Shown here: piece by piece, positions 46,309-55,231 of the stretch | How positions within the stretch are numbered: the first letter of the stretch is position 1 | Layout: every line of letters starts with the position of its first letter | Source of the DNA: an uncultured Duncaniella sp. | GTDB taxonomy: Bacteria > Bacteroidota > Bacteroidia > Bacteroidales > Muribaculaceae | Assembly: GCA_958352885.1 (NCBI GenBank) | Contig: CATWQI010000007.1 | Location: forward strand, 124,001-188,000 | Reading direction: 5' to 3' | Length of the DNA: 64,000 nucleotides | Program-made: the position numbers and the translations under genes | Notes under the pieces: generated by a model | The model's input: the letters and a program-made list of their open reading frames with translations, nothing else | Databases searched by the model: none | What the model was told of the DNA's origin: nothing

Positions 46309-47499
46309 TCAGAGCTTGCGCCTAACCGCCATAATCGCAAATGTCAATGCCGACAATGAGCAGACTGCAATTATAATCAATGTGGTAAACATTATATTTC
46401 CGATACCGACCAATGGAGAGACTATGCCACCGAACAGGAAACCGGCTGCCCCGAATATAGCAGACGCCGCTCCTACATATTCCCTACCCTCATCCATCGC
46501 CATGGTGGTAGCCGCTGTGAAAATATATCCCACAAATACGAGCATCACAAAAGTGAGCACCTCATATACAATAAACTTGTCGAAAAGCAGGTAGCATGCC
46601 AGCTGCATCAATGCGACGGCAGACACTCCGCATGCTCCAAACATGCCGGCCTTTGACATCTTACCGAATTTCAATGACAACGCCGACCCAATTCCAATAC
46701 CCAACGCATTTATGCCGAAGATCACAGCAAAAACCAACTCCGAGAATCCGAAATAATTCTGTATTATGAAGGATGCAGATGAAATATAAGCAAACAATAC
46801 TCCGTTAGCAAACGCAAACATCAACACGTACACCCTGAAATATTTAAGCCTCAGCAATTTCGGGAATGAGAACATAAGGCTCAGCACAGACCCATGATGC
46901 CTCTTATCCGCCGGCAAGGATTCCTCGAATACCAGACACATGCCAAGCAGCACAATACCGATACCAAACAATATCCAGAATATACCCTGCCATCCCACTG
47001 ATTCCGACACCAGACCGCCTATCACAGGAGCGGTCACTGGAGCTATCCCATTCACAGCGCCTATAATCGCCAATGTCTTGGCAAGTTCCCTGCCGGAATA
47101 GCAATCGGTGGATATGGAACGTGAAAGAACTATACCTCCGGCTCCACCAAGCCCTTGCAGGAAGCGACATAGATTAAAGAACTGTATCGATGGCGAGTAT
47201 ATGCTTATCACCGTCGACACCGCAAACAGGAGCATCGCTGAAATAAGCACTCGACGCCGTCCATATTTATCGCTGAGCGGTCCGAAAAATATCTGCCCAA
47301 CCGCAAGTCCCAGCATACTCGTGGCAAGTCCCAGCTGAACAAGAGAAGGAGTAGTGTCAAAAATTTCTGCCATTGACGGTAATGTGGGCAGATACATATC
47401 TGTCACAAACGGACCGAAGGCTGAGAGCATTCCCAAAAATACTATCAAAAAAAGATAATAACTTCTACTGAATTTTGCCATATTTGTCATATTTGTCAT
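46309..47499 (-). CDS. Bcr/CflA-type drug MFS transporter (DHA1)
   Basis: About 396 residues with 12 membrane helices. MFS motif A is present (FGPLSDKYGRRRVLIS, about 60-75). The N-terminal DMYLPTLPSMAEIF segment is typical of the Bcr/CflA branch, which exports bicyclomycin, chloramphenicol and similar drugs. Three in-frame ATGs (47499, 47490, 47481) lie in a 9-bp tandem repeat (MTNMTNMAKF). A -7 box at 47515-47522 rules out a start further up and makes 47490 or 47481 quite possible. Confidence 0.9.
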   Translation of the reverse strand: MTNMTNMAKFSRSYYLFLIVFLGMLSAFGPFVTDMYLPTLPSMAEIFDTTPSLVQLGLATSMLGLAVGQIFFGPLSDKYGRRRVLISAMLLFAVSTVISIYSPSIQFFNLCRFLQGLGGAGGIVLSRSISTDCYSGRELAKTLAIIGAVNGIAPVTAPVIGGLVSESVGWQGIFWILFGIGIVLLGMCLVFEESLPADKRHHGSVLSLMFSFPKLLRLKYFRVYVLMFAFANGVLFAYISSASFIIQNYFGFSELVFAVIFGINALGIGIGSALSLKFGKMSKAGMFGACGVSAVALMQLACYLLFDKFIVYEVLTFVMLVFVGYIFTAATTMAMDEGREYVGAASAIFGAAGFLFGGIVSPLVGIGNIMFTTLIIIAVCSLSALTFAIMAVRRKL

Positions 47500-47514
47500 A
47501 TCTGATTTTTTTTG

Positions 47515-47522
47515 CAAAGTTA
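47515..47522 (-). promoter_or_regulatory. -7 box of the Bcr/CflA gene
   Basis: Minus strand TAACTTTG, an exact -7 box 16 bases before the first ATG. No good -33 box. Confidence 0.45.
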
Positions 47523-47542
47523 CCTATAAATTCTACACCTGT

Positions 47543-47580
47543 AAAAAATATAGCAGCCGACATCCACGTCGGCCACTATA
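47543..47580 (-). terminator. Intrinsic terminator of the RND gene
   Basis: TATAG (47549-47553) and GCCGAC (47556-47561) pair with GTCGGC (47568-47573) and CTATA (47576-47580), with a symmetrical CA/CA internal loop. On the minus strand TTTTTTAC follows. It lies 22 bases after the RND stop. Confidence 0.85.
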
Positions 47581-47601
47581 CATCAATGTTTCACAGTTGC
47601 G

Positions 47602-50600
47602 TTAATTAGTCCTAATCTGAACATTACCTTTTTGTTTATGGCTTGGAATTATTCGTTCATGTAAATACTGGAATATCACAAAAAGCACCGGGACTATGAA
47701 CAGGAGCGCCAATGTCCCGAACAACAATCCGCCCACAGTCCCTACTCCGACCGAAATATTGCCGTTCGCTCCTACGCCGGAAGCAAACATCAAGGGCAAC
47801 ATTCCGAATACCATCGTGGCTGATGTCATTATGATAGGGCGGAATCGAGCCTTGGCTGCCGAAATTGCCGCAGCGAACAGTCCCATTCCTTCCTTACGCC
47901 GCGCCGAAGCATATTCCGTCAGCAGAATTGCTGTTTTTGCGAGCAGACCTATAAGCATAATCAGCCCAATCTGCATATATATGTTATTTTCAAGTCCCCA
48001 CCATCTTGCAAACAGGAAACTGCCGGCAAGTCCGAATGGCACAGCCGCTATTACAGCAAACGGTATGGTAAGGCTTTCGTACAGGGCACAGAGGATGAGA
48101 TATATGAATGCCAGACAGATACTGAACACCAGCACAGTAGTGTTGCCGGATGAGGACTCCTCACGTGACATACCTCCGAATTCGTATCCGTATCCGACAG
48201 GAAGACATCGCGCCGCAACCTCCTTGATTGTGTTTATCGCTTCTCCGGAGCTATATCCATCACCCTGCTCGCCGAACACGGATATCGACGGAAAGAGATT
48301 GAATCTTGACAGACTCTCCGAACCGTATACACGTGTGAGAGTTATGAAATTATCTATCGATGCCATATCGCCCGTTGACGAACGCACGTACATCCGTTTA
48401 AGCGCCTCCGTATCCAGACGGGAATCGGGCGAGGCCTGTACCATAACCCTGTAAAGCTTGGTGAATCTGTTAAGATTTGACGAATAACTGCCTCCTACAT
48501 ATCCGGAAAGAACTGAAAGCACATCGGCTGGCGACACATCATGCTGAAGGCACTTCACTGCATCAACCTCAACCATATACTGGGGATATTTGGTATCAAA
48601 TGTTGTATACGCTCTCGATATCTCAGGACATGCGTTCAACGAGTCTATAAACTGGCGTGTCACTTCCAGCAACTCTTCAGTAGTCTTACCGGAACGGTCC
48701 TGGACATACAGCTCAAAACCGCTACCGGTACCGTAGCCAGATATCATCGGTGACTGTGAAGCTCGTATCTGAGCCGACGCAATCCCTTCCGTTCGAGCAT
48801 ATATCTCCTTGATTATAGTATTGATATCATGCTCCACACCCTTGCGCTCGCTCCAATCCTTAAGTCTGATATTAAATGAACCTGCCGATGCCGACTGGTC
48901 ATGACGGGCGTTCTTTCCGGTCACACGCGAATATATGCTTATATCCGGGATTTCCCTTAGAGCTGCCTCTATCTCATCCATCACCTCGTCGGTTTCAGCA
49001 AGATTAGAACCGGGAGCCACCTGCACGTTCAGACTGATTGTTCCCATATCCTCCTGCGGCACCAGGCCTGTCTTAGTGGTCGCCATAAGCCACCATAATG
49101 CACCTACTGCCATAACAAACAGCACAAGTACTACCCAGCGGTTCTTAAACAAGAACATGACACCGGTGCGGTACTGCCCCACCACATTATTCAGTGAACG
49201 GTCAAACGCATAATGAAACCGTTTGACATAGCCTATTTTCCTTCCGTCAGCATCTGAACACCGCATAAGCAACGCACTTAACGCCGGACAAAGAGTCATC
49301 GCATTTATCAGCGAAATACCGACTGCAACAGCCATAGTCAGACCGAACTGCTTATAAAATGTCCCGGACGTGCCACCCATAAAGCACACAGGGATGAACA
49401 CCGCCATAAATACCACAGTGGTAGTAATCAAAGCAGCAGAAAGTCCGCCCATTGCTGAGACTGTGGCTGTATACGGATCACGCTCGCCCTCGTCAAATTT
49501 AGCCTGCACGGCTTCGACCACTACCACGGAGTCATCCACCACTGTGCCAATGACAAGCACAAGCGCAAACAGAGTAAGCATATTGAGCGTAAAACCCACT
49601 GCATATATAAACGCGAACGTCCCAATCAATGACACCATTATTGACAGAATCGGTATCAGAGTAGCCCTTATGTCATGTAAAAACAGATATACCACAAGCA
49701 CCACAAGTACCAACGCTATCACAAGAGTCTCAATCACCTTATAGATTGATGCATCCAGGAAATCCTTAGTACTTGAGATATCCGTAAGCACCATTCCTGA
49801 CGGAAGCTTTTCCCTTATTTCGTCAAGAGTCTTGTCTATCTCAACTATCACCTCATTCGCATTCGAGCCAGCCGTTTGCGCTATCATAGCGTTAGCTCCG
49901 GGATGACCGCTTGTCTGACTAAGCATCGCATAGTTGACAGCGCCGAACTCTACTGTAGCTATATCCTTCAACCGCAACACATTCCCATCCTGCAATGCGG
50001 CTACCACCAGATTCTCGTACTCCTCTACATTCTCATACCGCCCGCGATACTTCAGCACATATTGGAACGTATTCATGGATTCCGCCCCCAAAGTACCGGT
50101 CGGGGACTCGATATTCTGAGCAGCCAGAACCTTGTCGACATCTGCCGGCACAAGTCCGTATTGCGACATCTTTGCCGGGTCAAGCCATATTCTCATTGCG
50201 TAATCGGCACTGAATATATTGACTTCACCTACTCCGGCTATACGGGATATCTGCGGTTCGATGTTAATTTTCATGTAATTAGTCAGGAAATTAGCATCGT
50301 ACGTGTCATCAGGGCTATATAATGTTATGGACTTCAATGTGCTGTTCTGTCGCTTGCGCACTGTGACACCGCTTTTTGTCACCTCCGCCGGCAGCAATCC
50401 CTGAGCGGATGCCACTCTGTTCTGCACATTTACTACTGCCATATCAGCGTCAGTGCCCTGCTTGAAATATATGGTTATTGTCGCTGTTCCTGTATTTGTG
50501 GCTGTCGAAGTCATATACATCATATCCTCAACCCCGTTAAGTGACTCCTCGAGCGGAACAATTACGCTCTTAAGCACTGTCTCGGCATTTGCTCCTGTAT

Positions 50601-50748
50601 ATGTGGCAGACACCCTGACGGTAGGCGGAGCTATGTTAGGGAATTGCTCAATGGGAAGCTGGACGAGTCCGAGCATCCCGAGTATGACTATGAGCACTGA
50701 GATTACCCCAGCCAAAATCGGACGGTCAATAAATGTTTTTACTGTCAT
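47602..50748 (-). CDS. RND multidrug efflux permease (HAE1/AcrB family)
   Basis: 1048 residues, full-length inner-membrane pump. N-terminal FIDRPILAGVISVLIVILG, the TM4 proton-relay aspartates in GTVVDDSVVVVEAVQ (about 400-415), and the TM10 lysine in LLAKTAILLTEYA are all intact. It should export drugs, bile salts or similar by proton exchange through a tripartite complex. The membrane-fusion protein and TolC-like outer channel normally beside it are both absent, so it is either an orphan pump borrowing partners or has lost them. It is followed by a clear terminator, so it is a single-gene transcript. Confidence 0.95.
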   Translation of the reverse strand: MTVKTFIDRPILAGVISVLIVILGMLGLVQLPIEQFPNIAPPTVRVSATYTGANAETVLKSVIVPLEESLNGVEDMMYMTSTATNTGTATITIYFKQGTDADMAVVNVQNRVASAQGLLPAEVTKSGVTVRKRQNSTLKSITLYSPDDTYDANFLTNYMKINIEPQISRIAGVGEVNIFSADYAMRIWLDPAKMSQYGLVPADVDKVLAAQNIESPTGTLGAESMNTFQYVLKYRGRYENVEEYENLVVAALQDGNVLRLKDIATVEFGAVNYAMLSQTSGHPGANAMIAQTAGSNANEVIVEIDKTLDEIREKLPSGMVLTDISSTKDFLDASIYKVIETLVIALVLVVLVVYLFLHDIRATLIPILSIMVSLIGTFAFIYAVGFTLNMLTLFALVLVIGTVVDDSVVVVEAVQAKFDEGERDPYTATVSAMGGLSAALITTTVVFMAVFIPVCFMGGTSGTFYKQFGLTMAVAVGISLINAMTLCPALSALLMRCSDADGRKIGYVKRFHYAFDRSLNNVVGQYRTGVMFLFKNRWVVLVLFVMAVGALWWLMATTKTGLVPQEDMGTISLNVQVAPGSNLAETDEVMDEIEAALREIPDISIYSRVTGKNARHDQSASAGSFNIRLKDWSERKGVEHDINTIIKEIYARTEGIASAQIRASQSPMISGYGTGSGFELYVQDRSGKTTEELLEVTRQFIDSLNACPEISRAYTTFDTKYPQYMVEVDAVKCLQHDVSPADVLSVLSGYVGGSYSSNLNRFTKLYRVMVQASPDSRLDTEALKRMYVRSSTGDMASIDNFITLTRVYGSESLSRFNLFPSISVFGEQGDGYSSGEAINTIKEVAARCLPVGYGYEFGGMSREESSSGNTTVLVFSICLAFIYLILCALYESLTIPFAVIAAVPFGLAGSFLFARWWGLENNIYMQIGLIMLIGLLAKTAILLTEYASARRKEGMGLFAAAISAAKARFRPIIMTSATMVFGMLPLMFASGVGANGNISVGVGTVGGLLFGTLALLFIVPVLFVIFQYLHERIIPSHKQKGNVQIRTN

Positions 50749-50894
50749 TCCAAACTCTTATTACAGAAATTTGACCGCAAATTTAATTGATTAAACTTTA
50801 TCGGATAATACCAGTCTTATTGTATAGTGACTAACGGCACTTATGTAATGGCTAATGACCCTATGGTCTGTAAATCACTTTGATTTATAATAAT

Positions 50895-50902
50895 TAACTT
50901 TG
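50895..50902 (+). promoter_or_regulatory. -7 box of the two-component operon
   Basis: TAACTTTG, exact -7 consensus, 28 bases before the histidine kinase ATG. The TTTG upstream (50879-50882) is only 12 bases away, so the -33 is unclear. Confidence 0.5.
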
Positions 50903-50930
50903 TATCCATGTTCTCACAACCGGAAAACAG

Positions 50931-51944
50931 ATGAAAAAAAGCTCAATTTACATTGATATCGTGTTTTGCATCATAGTCTTACCGATTATGATAATGATTT
51001 TTCCGGTCGAAAGATGGTACCACAATTTCCAATGGTATGTCATTTCTGTTGGAATCTGGCTCTACTTTCTCTATATGTTCAACCGCATTGTCACTGTCCC
51101 TATTCTGTTCCAGGGAAAGCGCAGATTACAGGTGGGAATAATCATGATAGCCATCTCTATCGCGGTTACGTGTGCGTTCTCAAGAGTTATATTGTATACC
51201 CCAAAACCAAGTGTGCATGACAATGGAATTGAGCGGGTGCTTCCAAGCGTACAGCAGTATCAGCAGGCAGTCTGGTCTCTGTTCATGATAGTTGAGACAT
51301 TCAGTTTCGCTGTAGGCCTGCTTACACAGACCGAAATCCAGCGCTCACGACGCAGAGCAGTGGAAATGGAACGTGACAAAGCGGAAATCGAACTATACAA
51401 AGCCCAGATTAAACCGCATTTCATGTTCAACACCCTAAACTCATTGTACGGACTGTTTCTTACGAATGATGAGAAAGCTCTCGTATCGTTAGAGAAATTC
51501 ATCTCCATGATGCGTTACATACACAAAACCTCGAGGTGCGACTTAACAACGTTATCCGATGAAATAGATTATATCCGCCAATATGTCGGATTGCAATCAT
51601 TGAGATTAAACGGCAACACCGCTGTGTCACTTGACATCGATGTTGACGACAGCAGCCTGATGGTGCCACCAATGCTTCTTATCACATTTGTGGAAAATTG
51701 TTTCAAACACGGTGTGTCGCCTGTCGAAAAGAGTGAAATTGTCATCAGACTCTCGGAGAAAGAAGGCAATATGCTTTTCTCAACCACCAACCGCATATTT
51801 CCGGTAAAACGAATCGGAGAGCATCTCGGCATCGGGAACTGTCGCAAACGCCTTGAACTTATATACCCCGGCAGGCATACCATTGAAATTGAAAATGACG
51901 GTAACACATATAATGTCCAATTAAGCATAGATTTATCAGCATGA
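50931..51944 (+). CDS. LytS/YehU-type sensor histidine kinase
   Basis: 337 residues. Four membrane helices (about 8-135) form the sensor, with no large periplasmic domain. A short coiled coil leads into a His_kinase domain with the phosphorylated His in QIKPHFMFNTLNSL (about residue 164), then an HATPase domain with the N-box FVENCFKHG and G-box GIGNCRKRLELIYP. The ATG of the response regulator overlaps its stop by 4 bases. The signal is unknown; the neighbours suggest envelope or drug stress. Confidence 0.93.
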   Translation: MKKSSIYIDIVFCIIVLPIMIMIFPVERWYHNFQWYVISVGIWLYFLYMFNRIVTVPILFQGKRRLQVGIIMIAISIAVTCAFSRVILYTPKPSVHDNGIERVLPSVQQYQQAVWSLFMIVETFSFAVGLLTQTEIQRSRRRAVEMERDKAEIELYKAQIKPHFMFNTLNSLYGLFLTNDEKALVSLEKFISMMRYIHKTSRCDLTTLSDEIDYIRQYVGLQSLRLNGNTAVSLDIDVDDSSLMVPPMLLITFVENCFKHGVSPVEKSEIVIRLSEKEGNMLFSTTNRIFPVKRIGEHLGIGNCRKRLELIYPGRHTIEIENDGNTYNVQLSIDLSA

Positions 51945-52663
51945 TTAAATGTGTCGCAATTGATGATGAACCGATCGCTCTCAGCATTATCGGAGAGTAC
52001 TGTAAGAAATATGGTGACATTGACTACCATAGCTTCACGTCACCTATCGCCGGTATGGAGTATGTATTGAACACCCTCCCCGACATTGTGTTTCTCGACA
52101 TTGAATTGAATTCACATAACGGTATCGAACTCGCCCGACGGCTTCCGCCCGGGACATGTGTGATTTTCACCACGGCTTATTCCCAGTACGCCCTTGACGG
52201 ATTCAACGTTGATGCCATCGACTTCCTGCACAAACCTATATTTTATCCCCGCTTCCAGCACGCCATTGAAAAAGCCCTATTCTGGCTGGGGAGACGCAAG
52301 GAAGAGAATACGCCAAAACGTGAGACAATCACCCTCAAGGTTGAACACAAGACTGTGGTAATAGATCTTAACGACATAATCCTCATCGAGGCGATGGACA
52401 ATTACATCAAAGTATTCAGGGAAAATATGCCGATGATTCTATCCCAGATAACCATGAAAGAAATTGAATCCATACTTCCTGAGGATAGGTTTATCCGCGT
52501 GCATCGCTCTTTTATAATCGCTCTCGATTCTATCGAAAAATTCTCCAACCGTAAGATATTCTTCACAAAACTCAACCGACAGATACCGGTAGGAAGAAAA
52601 TACATCCAGACTTTCAATAAACTATACGACATATTCAAACTAACTAAACCAACAAAACAATGA
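51941..52663 (+). CDS. LytTR-family response regulator
   Basis: 240 residues. The receiver domain (about 1-120) has the acidic pocket DDEP, the phosphoacceptor Asp in DIVFLDIEL (about residue 50) and Lys in LHKPIFYPRF. The C-terminal LytTR DNA-binding domain (about 135-235) includes IILIEAMDNYIKVF and RVHRSFIIALDSIEKF. It overlaps both the kinase (4 bases) and the downstream PepSY-like gene (4 bases), so all three are translationally coupled. Confidence 0.95.
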   Translation: MIKCVAIDDEPIALSIIGEYCKKYGDIDYHSFTSPIAGMEYVLNTLPDIVFLDIELNSHNGIELARRLPPGTCVIFTTAYSQYALDGFNVDAIDFLHKPIFYPRFQHAIEKALFWLGRRKEENTPKRETITLKVEHKTVVIDLNDIILIEAMDNYIKVFRENMPMILSQITMKEIESILPEDRFIRVHRSFIIALDSIEKFSNRKIFFTKLNRQIPVGRKYIQTFNKLYDIFKLTKPTKQ

Positions 52664-53118
52664 AAAGAATCCTATCATTAGCAGCCATTTCTATAATGGT
52701 TTCCATGTCGGCATACATTTACGCCGGCACTCCAATAAAGCAATCCGAACTTCCTAAGACCGCTCAGGAATTCCTGGCAAAGCATTTTGCCGGTGACAAC
52801 GTACGTAAGGCAGAGAAAGACCAAGGCAGACGAGGCATGGAATACGAGGTCGACCTTACCAGCGGAGCTGAAATCGATTTCATGACTGACGGCAACTGGA
52901 AAGAAGTCAAAGCAGCCAAAGGCAACTCTGTCCCCTCCGCTATTGTCCCGAAAGCTATCGCACAATATGTTTCTACCAATTTCAATGGTCAGAGCATTGT
53001 TGAGATATCCCGCAAGCGAGGCGGTTTCGAAGTTGAACTCTCTAATGGCACCGAACTTAAACTCACAGAAGACGCAAAACCAATGCCCGAAAGACCGCAA
53101 GGCGGACGCAGACGCTGA
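52660..53118 (+). CDS. Secreted PepSY-like protein
   Basis: 152 residues with a signal peptide (1-22, ending YAG). The mature protein holds two PepSY-like (DUF2874) units: LPKTAQEFLAKHFAGDNVRKAEKD...YEVDLTSGAEIDFMTDGNWKEV, then a second similar unit with YVSTNFNGQSIVEISRKRGGFEVELSNGTELKL, and a basic tail. Members of this family are periplasmic and often encoded with two-component systems; the role is not established. The 4-base overlap with the LytTR gene ties it closely to that system. A sensor accessory is a fair guess. Confidence 0.85.
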   Translation: MKRILSLAAISIMVSMSAYIYAGTPIKQSELPKTAQEFLAKHFAGDNVRKAEKDQGRRGMEYEVDLTSGAEIDFMTDGNWKEVKAAKGNSVPSAIVPKAIAQYVSTNFNGQSIVEISRKRGGFEVELSNGTELKLTEDAKPMPERPQGGRRR

Positions 53119-53143
53119 TAATCTCTCCTACCGAAAATACCTG

Positions 53144-53178
53144 AAACAGGCTGCCATCCCGGTGATGGCAGCCTGTTT
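53144..53178 (+). terminator. Terminator of the two-component/PepSY operon
   Basis: AAACAGGCTGCCATC (53144-53158) pairs perfectly with 53164-53178 around a 5-base loop, 25 bases after the stop. The downstream T-tract is weak (CTATATTG). Confidence 0.75.
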
Positions 53179-53409
53179 CTATATTGCACTCCCGTGTAAT
53201 CACAACCATTTATTAATTCAGACATATCTGATGCCAGTCGTTTTTCTAATGGTTTAATCCCCCACCGGCAATTTTACGATTATTTATCTCTTTACGCCAT
53301 AAAGAGTTAAATACATGTTAAACAGTAGGTTGCTATTAAACGTTCAGTTGTTATTAGTGTCAAAAAAACAAATAAACATAAAAACGACAATAATATAAAC
53401 TACTGAATT
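53179..53409. other. Upstream region of the Spy/CpxP-like gene
   Basis: 231 non-coding bases. It contains a dyad CTCTTTA-cgcca-TAAAGAG (53288-53306) and one match to the general LytTR half-site pattern (AACGTTCAG, 53339-53347) without a properly spaced partner. No consensus TAnnTTTG promoter is seen, so this gene may depend on an activator. Confidence 0.4.
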
Positions 53410-53961
53410 ATGAAAAAGAAAATTTTAGGTATTGCACTCGTAGCTATGTCAATGGTAGCCTTCAGCGGAATGGCACAGACCTCGTCTGACAATAATACAA
53501 CCAAAAAGGAATGTGTGAAAGGCGCAAAGAACGCCAAGCAGGTTCGCAAGAGCCAGGCCAACCCATTCGAAGGACTTAACCTTACCGAATCACAGCAGTC
53601 ACAACTTCAGCAACTTGATAGCAAACGCAAGGCTGCCGCCCAGGAAAAGACAAAGTTGCGCATGGACAACAAACAACGCAATGACTCAGCCCGTATGGCA
53701 GAACGCCGTTCAGCCAAAAAGGCATATCTTGAAGATGTGAAAGCCATCATCGGTCCTGACCAATACGTGGTATTCCTCGAAAATATGTATGTAAACGGAG
53801 GCAACGGACCGCAAGGTAACAAAAGCGCATTCAATCAAGGCAAATCGACAAAAGCTCAGGGAAATCGCCAGGGACGCGGAGACCGCAAGGGCAAACGCAA
53901 CGCACAACATGCAAACAACAAATCAAACGTGACAACCACCGCCACCGGCTCTAATTCCTGA
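53410..53961 (+). CDS. Secreted Spy/CpxP-like basic protein
   Basis: 183 residues. Signal peptide 1-22 (ending GMAQ). The mature part begins with a Lys/Asn-rich stretch. A helical region resembles the Spy/CpxP fold (LNLTESQQSQLQQLDSKRK, similar to the LTxxQ motif; a helix rich in Lys/Arg follows; then GPDQYVVFLENMYV). It ends in a disordered Gln/Asn/Gly/Lys tail. Spy-like proteins are periplasmic chaperones or stress sensors. No Cys-based or enzymatic motif. The assignment is by pattern only. Confidence 0.65.
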   Translation: MKKKILGIALVAMSMVAFSGMAQTSSDNNTTKKECVKGAKNAKQVRKSQANPFEGLNLTESQQSQLQQLDSKRKAAAQEKTKLRMDNKQRNDSARMAERRSAKKAYLEDVKAIIGPDQYVVFLENMYVNGGNGPQGNKSAFNQGKSTKAQGNRQGRGDRKGKRNAQHANNKSNVTTTATGSNS

Positions 53962-53985
53962 TAATCGAGAAATCGGAATAATACA

Positions 53986-54031
53986 GGGGAGATGCAGTTA
54001 TACATTAAGTTAGCGCATCTCCCCATCTTTT
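53986..54031 (+). terminator. Intrinsic terminator of the Spy-like gene
   Basis: GGGGAGATGC (53986-53995) pairs perfectly with GCATCTCCCC (54015-54024), followed by ATCTTTTTG. Strong stem with a T-run, 24 bases after the stop. Confidence 0.88.
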
Positions 54032-54131
54032 TGTCATTCGCCACTTATGTATCGTCGTTTGCCATACCCGAATAAACTTTTCGTGACATTCATGTCTTAT
54101 TACAATAGAATGTTTAATTGGTTATTAAAAT

Positions 54132-55112
54132 ATGGATTTCAAAAGATTCTCACTAAGCACTATTTTATCACTGATAGCTATCTGCGTGCTTCCGTCGGTA
54201 GCCTCATGCCAGAGTAAACGCGAAGGCAAAGTCGGCGGTCCACAGCTCGGGACACCCGGAGGCGGACCTGTAATAGACAAAACCGGCGACAGCATTCTGC
54301 AAGCCATGATAAAGGCTGAACTTCCATTGTTCAAACAGTTTGAATACACCGATGCGCAAACCGGCAAGACATTGAAATACAATCTTTACACGCCACAGAC
54401 AGACAGTGTTAACGATAAATACCCGCTTGTCCTGTTTATGGCAGACGCCAGCACTCCTGGTGACAGTTACACCACACCGCTCACTCAAGGTTATGGTGGA
54501 TTGGTATGGGCAACCGACGAATGGCAGAAAGAACATCCTTGCTACGTCCTTGTACCACAATACTCGGGAGTAGCTGTCAATGATGCCTACGAACATACTG
54601 ACGAAGTAGACATGGTGATTCGCCTGCTAAACAAGATTGTCAAGGACAACGAAAACATTGACTGCAACCGTCTCTACACCACAGGACAGTCAATGGGCGG
54701 TATGATATCCATGTATTACAATATAACATATCCGGAAATTTTCGCTGCATCCATTTTTGTCGATTGCCATTGGGACACATCTAAATTCGACGAACTGGCA
54801 AGACATAAATTCACCTATGTGACAGCCGGGAAAAGCGGAAAATCGTTTGGCGACATCCAGGCCCTTGAGGATGCCGCAGAAAAGGACGGAATAAAATACG
54901 AATATGCCGAATGGAGTGCAAAATTACCTCAGGCAGAGCAGGACTCACTGGCTTCAGCCTTGCTGGCAAAAGGCGCTCCGGTAAATATCATAAATTTCTC
55001 ACCAAAATCGGTACTTCCCGACGATGGTAAAGGTAGCGAACACATGTACTCTTTTGACTATGCCTACAAACTCACACCTGTGAGAGAATGGCTTTTCAGA
55101 CAATCTAAATAA
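54132..55112 (+). CDS. Secreted alpha/beta-hydrolase (esterase/PHB depolymerase-like)
   Basis: 326 residues. The N-terminus is a signal with a likely lipobox (SVASC, Cys near 26), so it is probably a lipoprotein. An alpha/beta-hydrolase core follows. The nucleophile elbow is TGQSMGGM with Ser at about 192. A candidate acid is Asp in FVDCHWD and a candidate histidine lies in GSEHMYSFDYAY near 310. The overall pattern matches secreted feruloyl-esterase or PHB-depolymerase-type enzymes. Substrate unknown. It stands alone between two terminators. Confidence 0.8.
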   Translation: MDFKRFSLSTILSLIAICVLPSVASCQSKREGKVGGPQLGTPGGGPVIDKTGDSILQAMIKAELPLFKQFEYTDAQTGKTLKYNLYTPQTDSVNDKYPLVLFMADASTPGDSYTTPLTQGYGGLVWATDEWQKEHPCYVLVPQYSGVAVNDAYEHTDEVDMVIRLLNKIVKDNENIDCNRLYTTGQSMGGMISMYYNITYPEIFAASIFVDCHWDTSKFDELARHKFTYVTAGKSGKSFGDIQALEDAAEKDGIKYEYAEWSAKLPQAEQDSLASALLAKGAPVNIINFSPKSVLPDDGKGSEHMYSFDYAYKLTPVREWLFRQSK

Positions 55113-55162
55113 AATTCATGCAAGGTTTTTAATCGAATTGGCTTAGGGTAAATTCAATTCTG

Positions 55163-55194
55163 GCAGGGTTGCTCGTGAGTGCAACCTTGCTTTT
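55163..55194 (+). terminator. Terminator of the hydrolase gene
   Basis: GCAGGGTTGC (55163-55172) pairs with GCAACCTTGC (55181-55190) with one G-U pair, loop of 8, followed by TTTT. Confidence 0.75.
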
Positions 55195-55231
55195 ATAATA
55201 TACCCGGCTCTATCAACACACGCACAACGGG

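Noticed and set aside
46042..46359. 105-residue plus-strand frame between MATE and MFS genes
   Set aside because: No family resemblance; it covers the MATE promoter, leader hairpin and the MFS gene end.
53314..53347. LytTR-type direct-repeat operator upstream of the Spy-like gene
   Set aside because: Only one half-site (53339-53347) fits the pattern; the nearest second GTT is wrongly spaced and poor in sequence.
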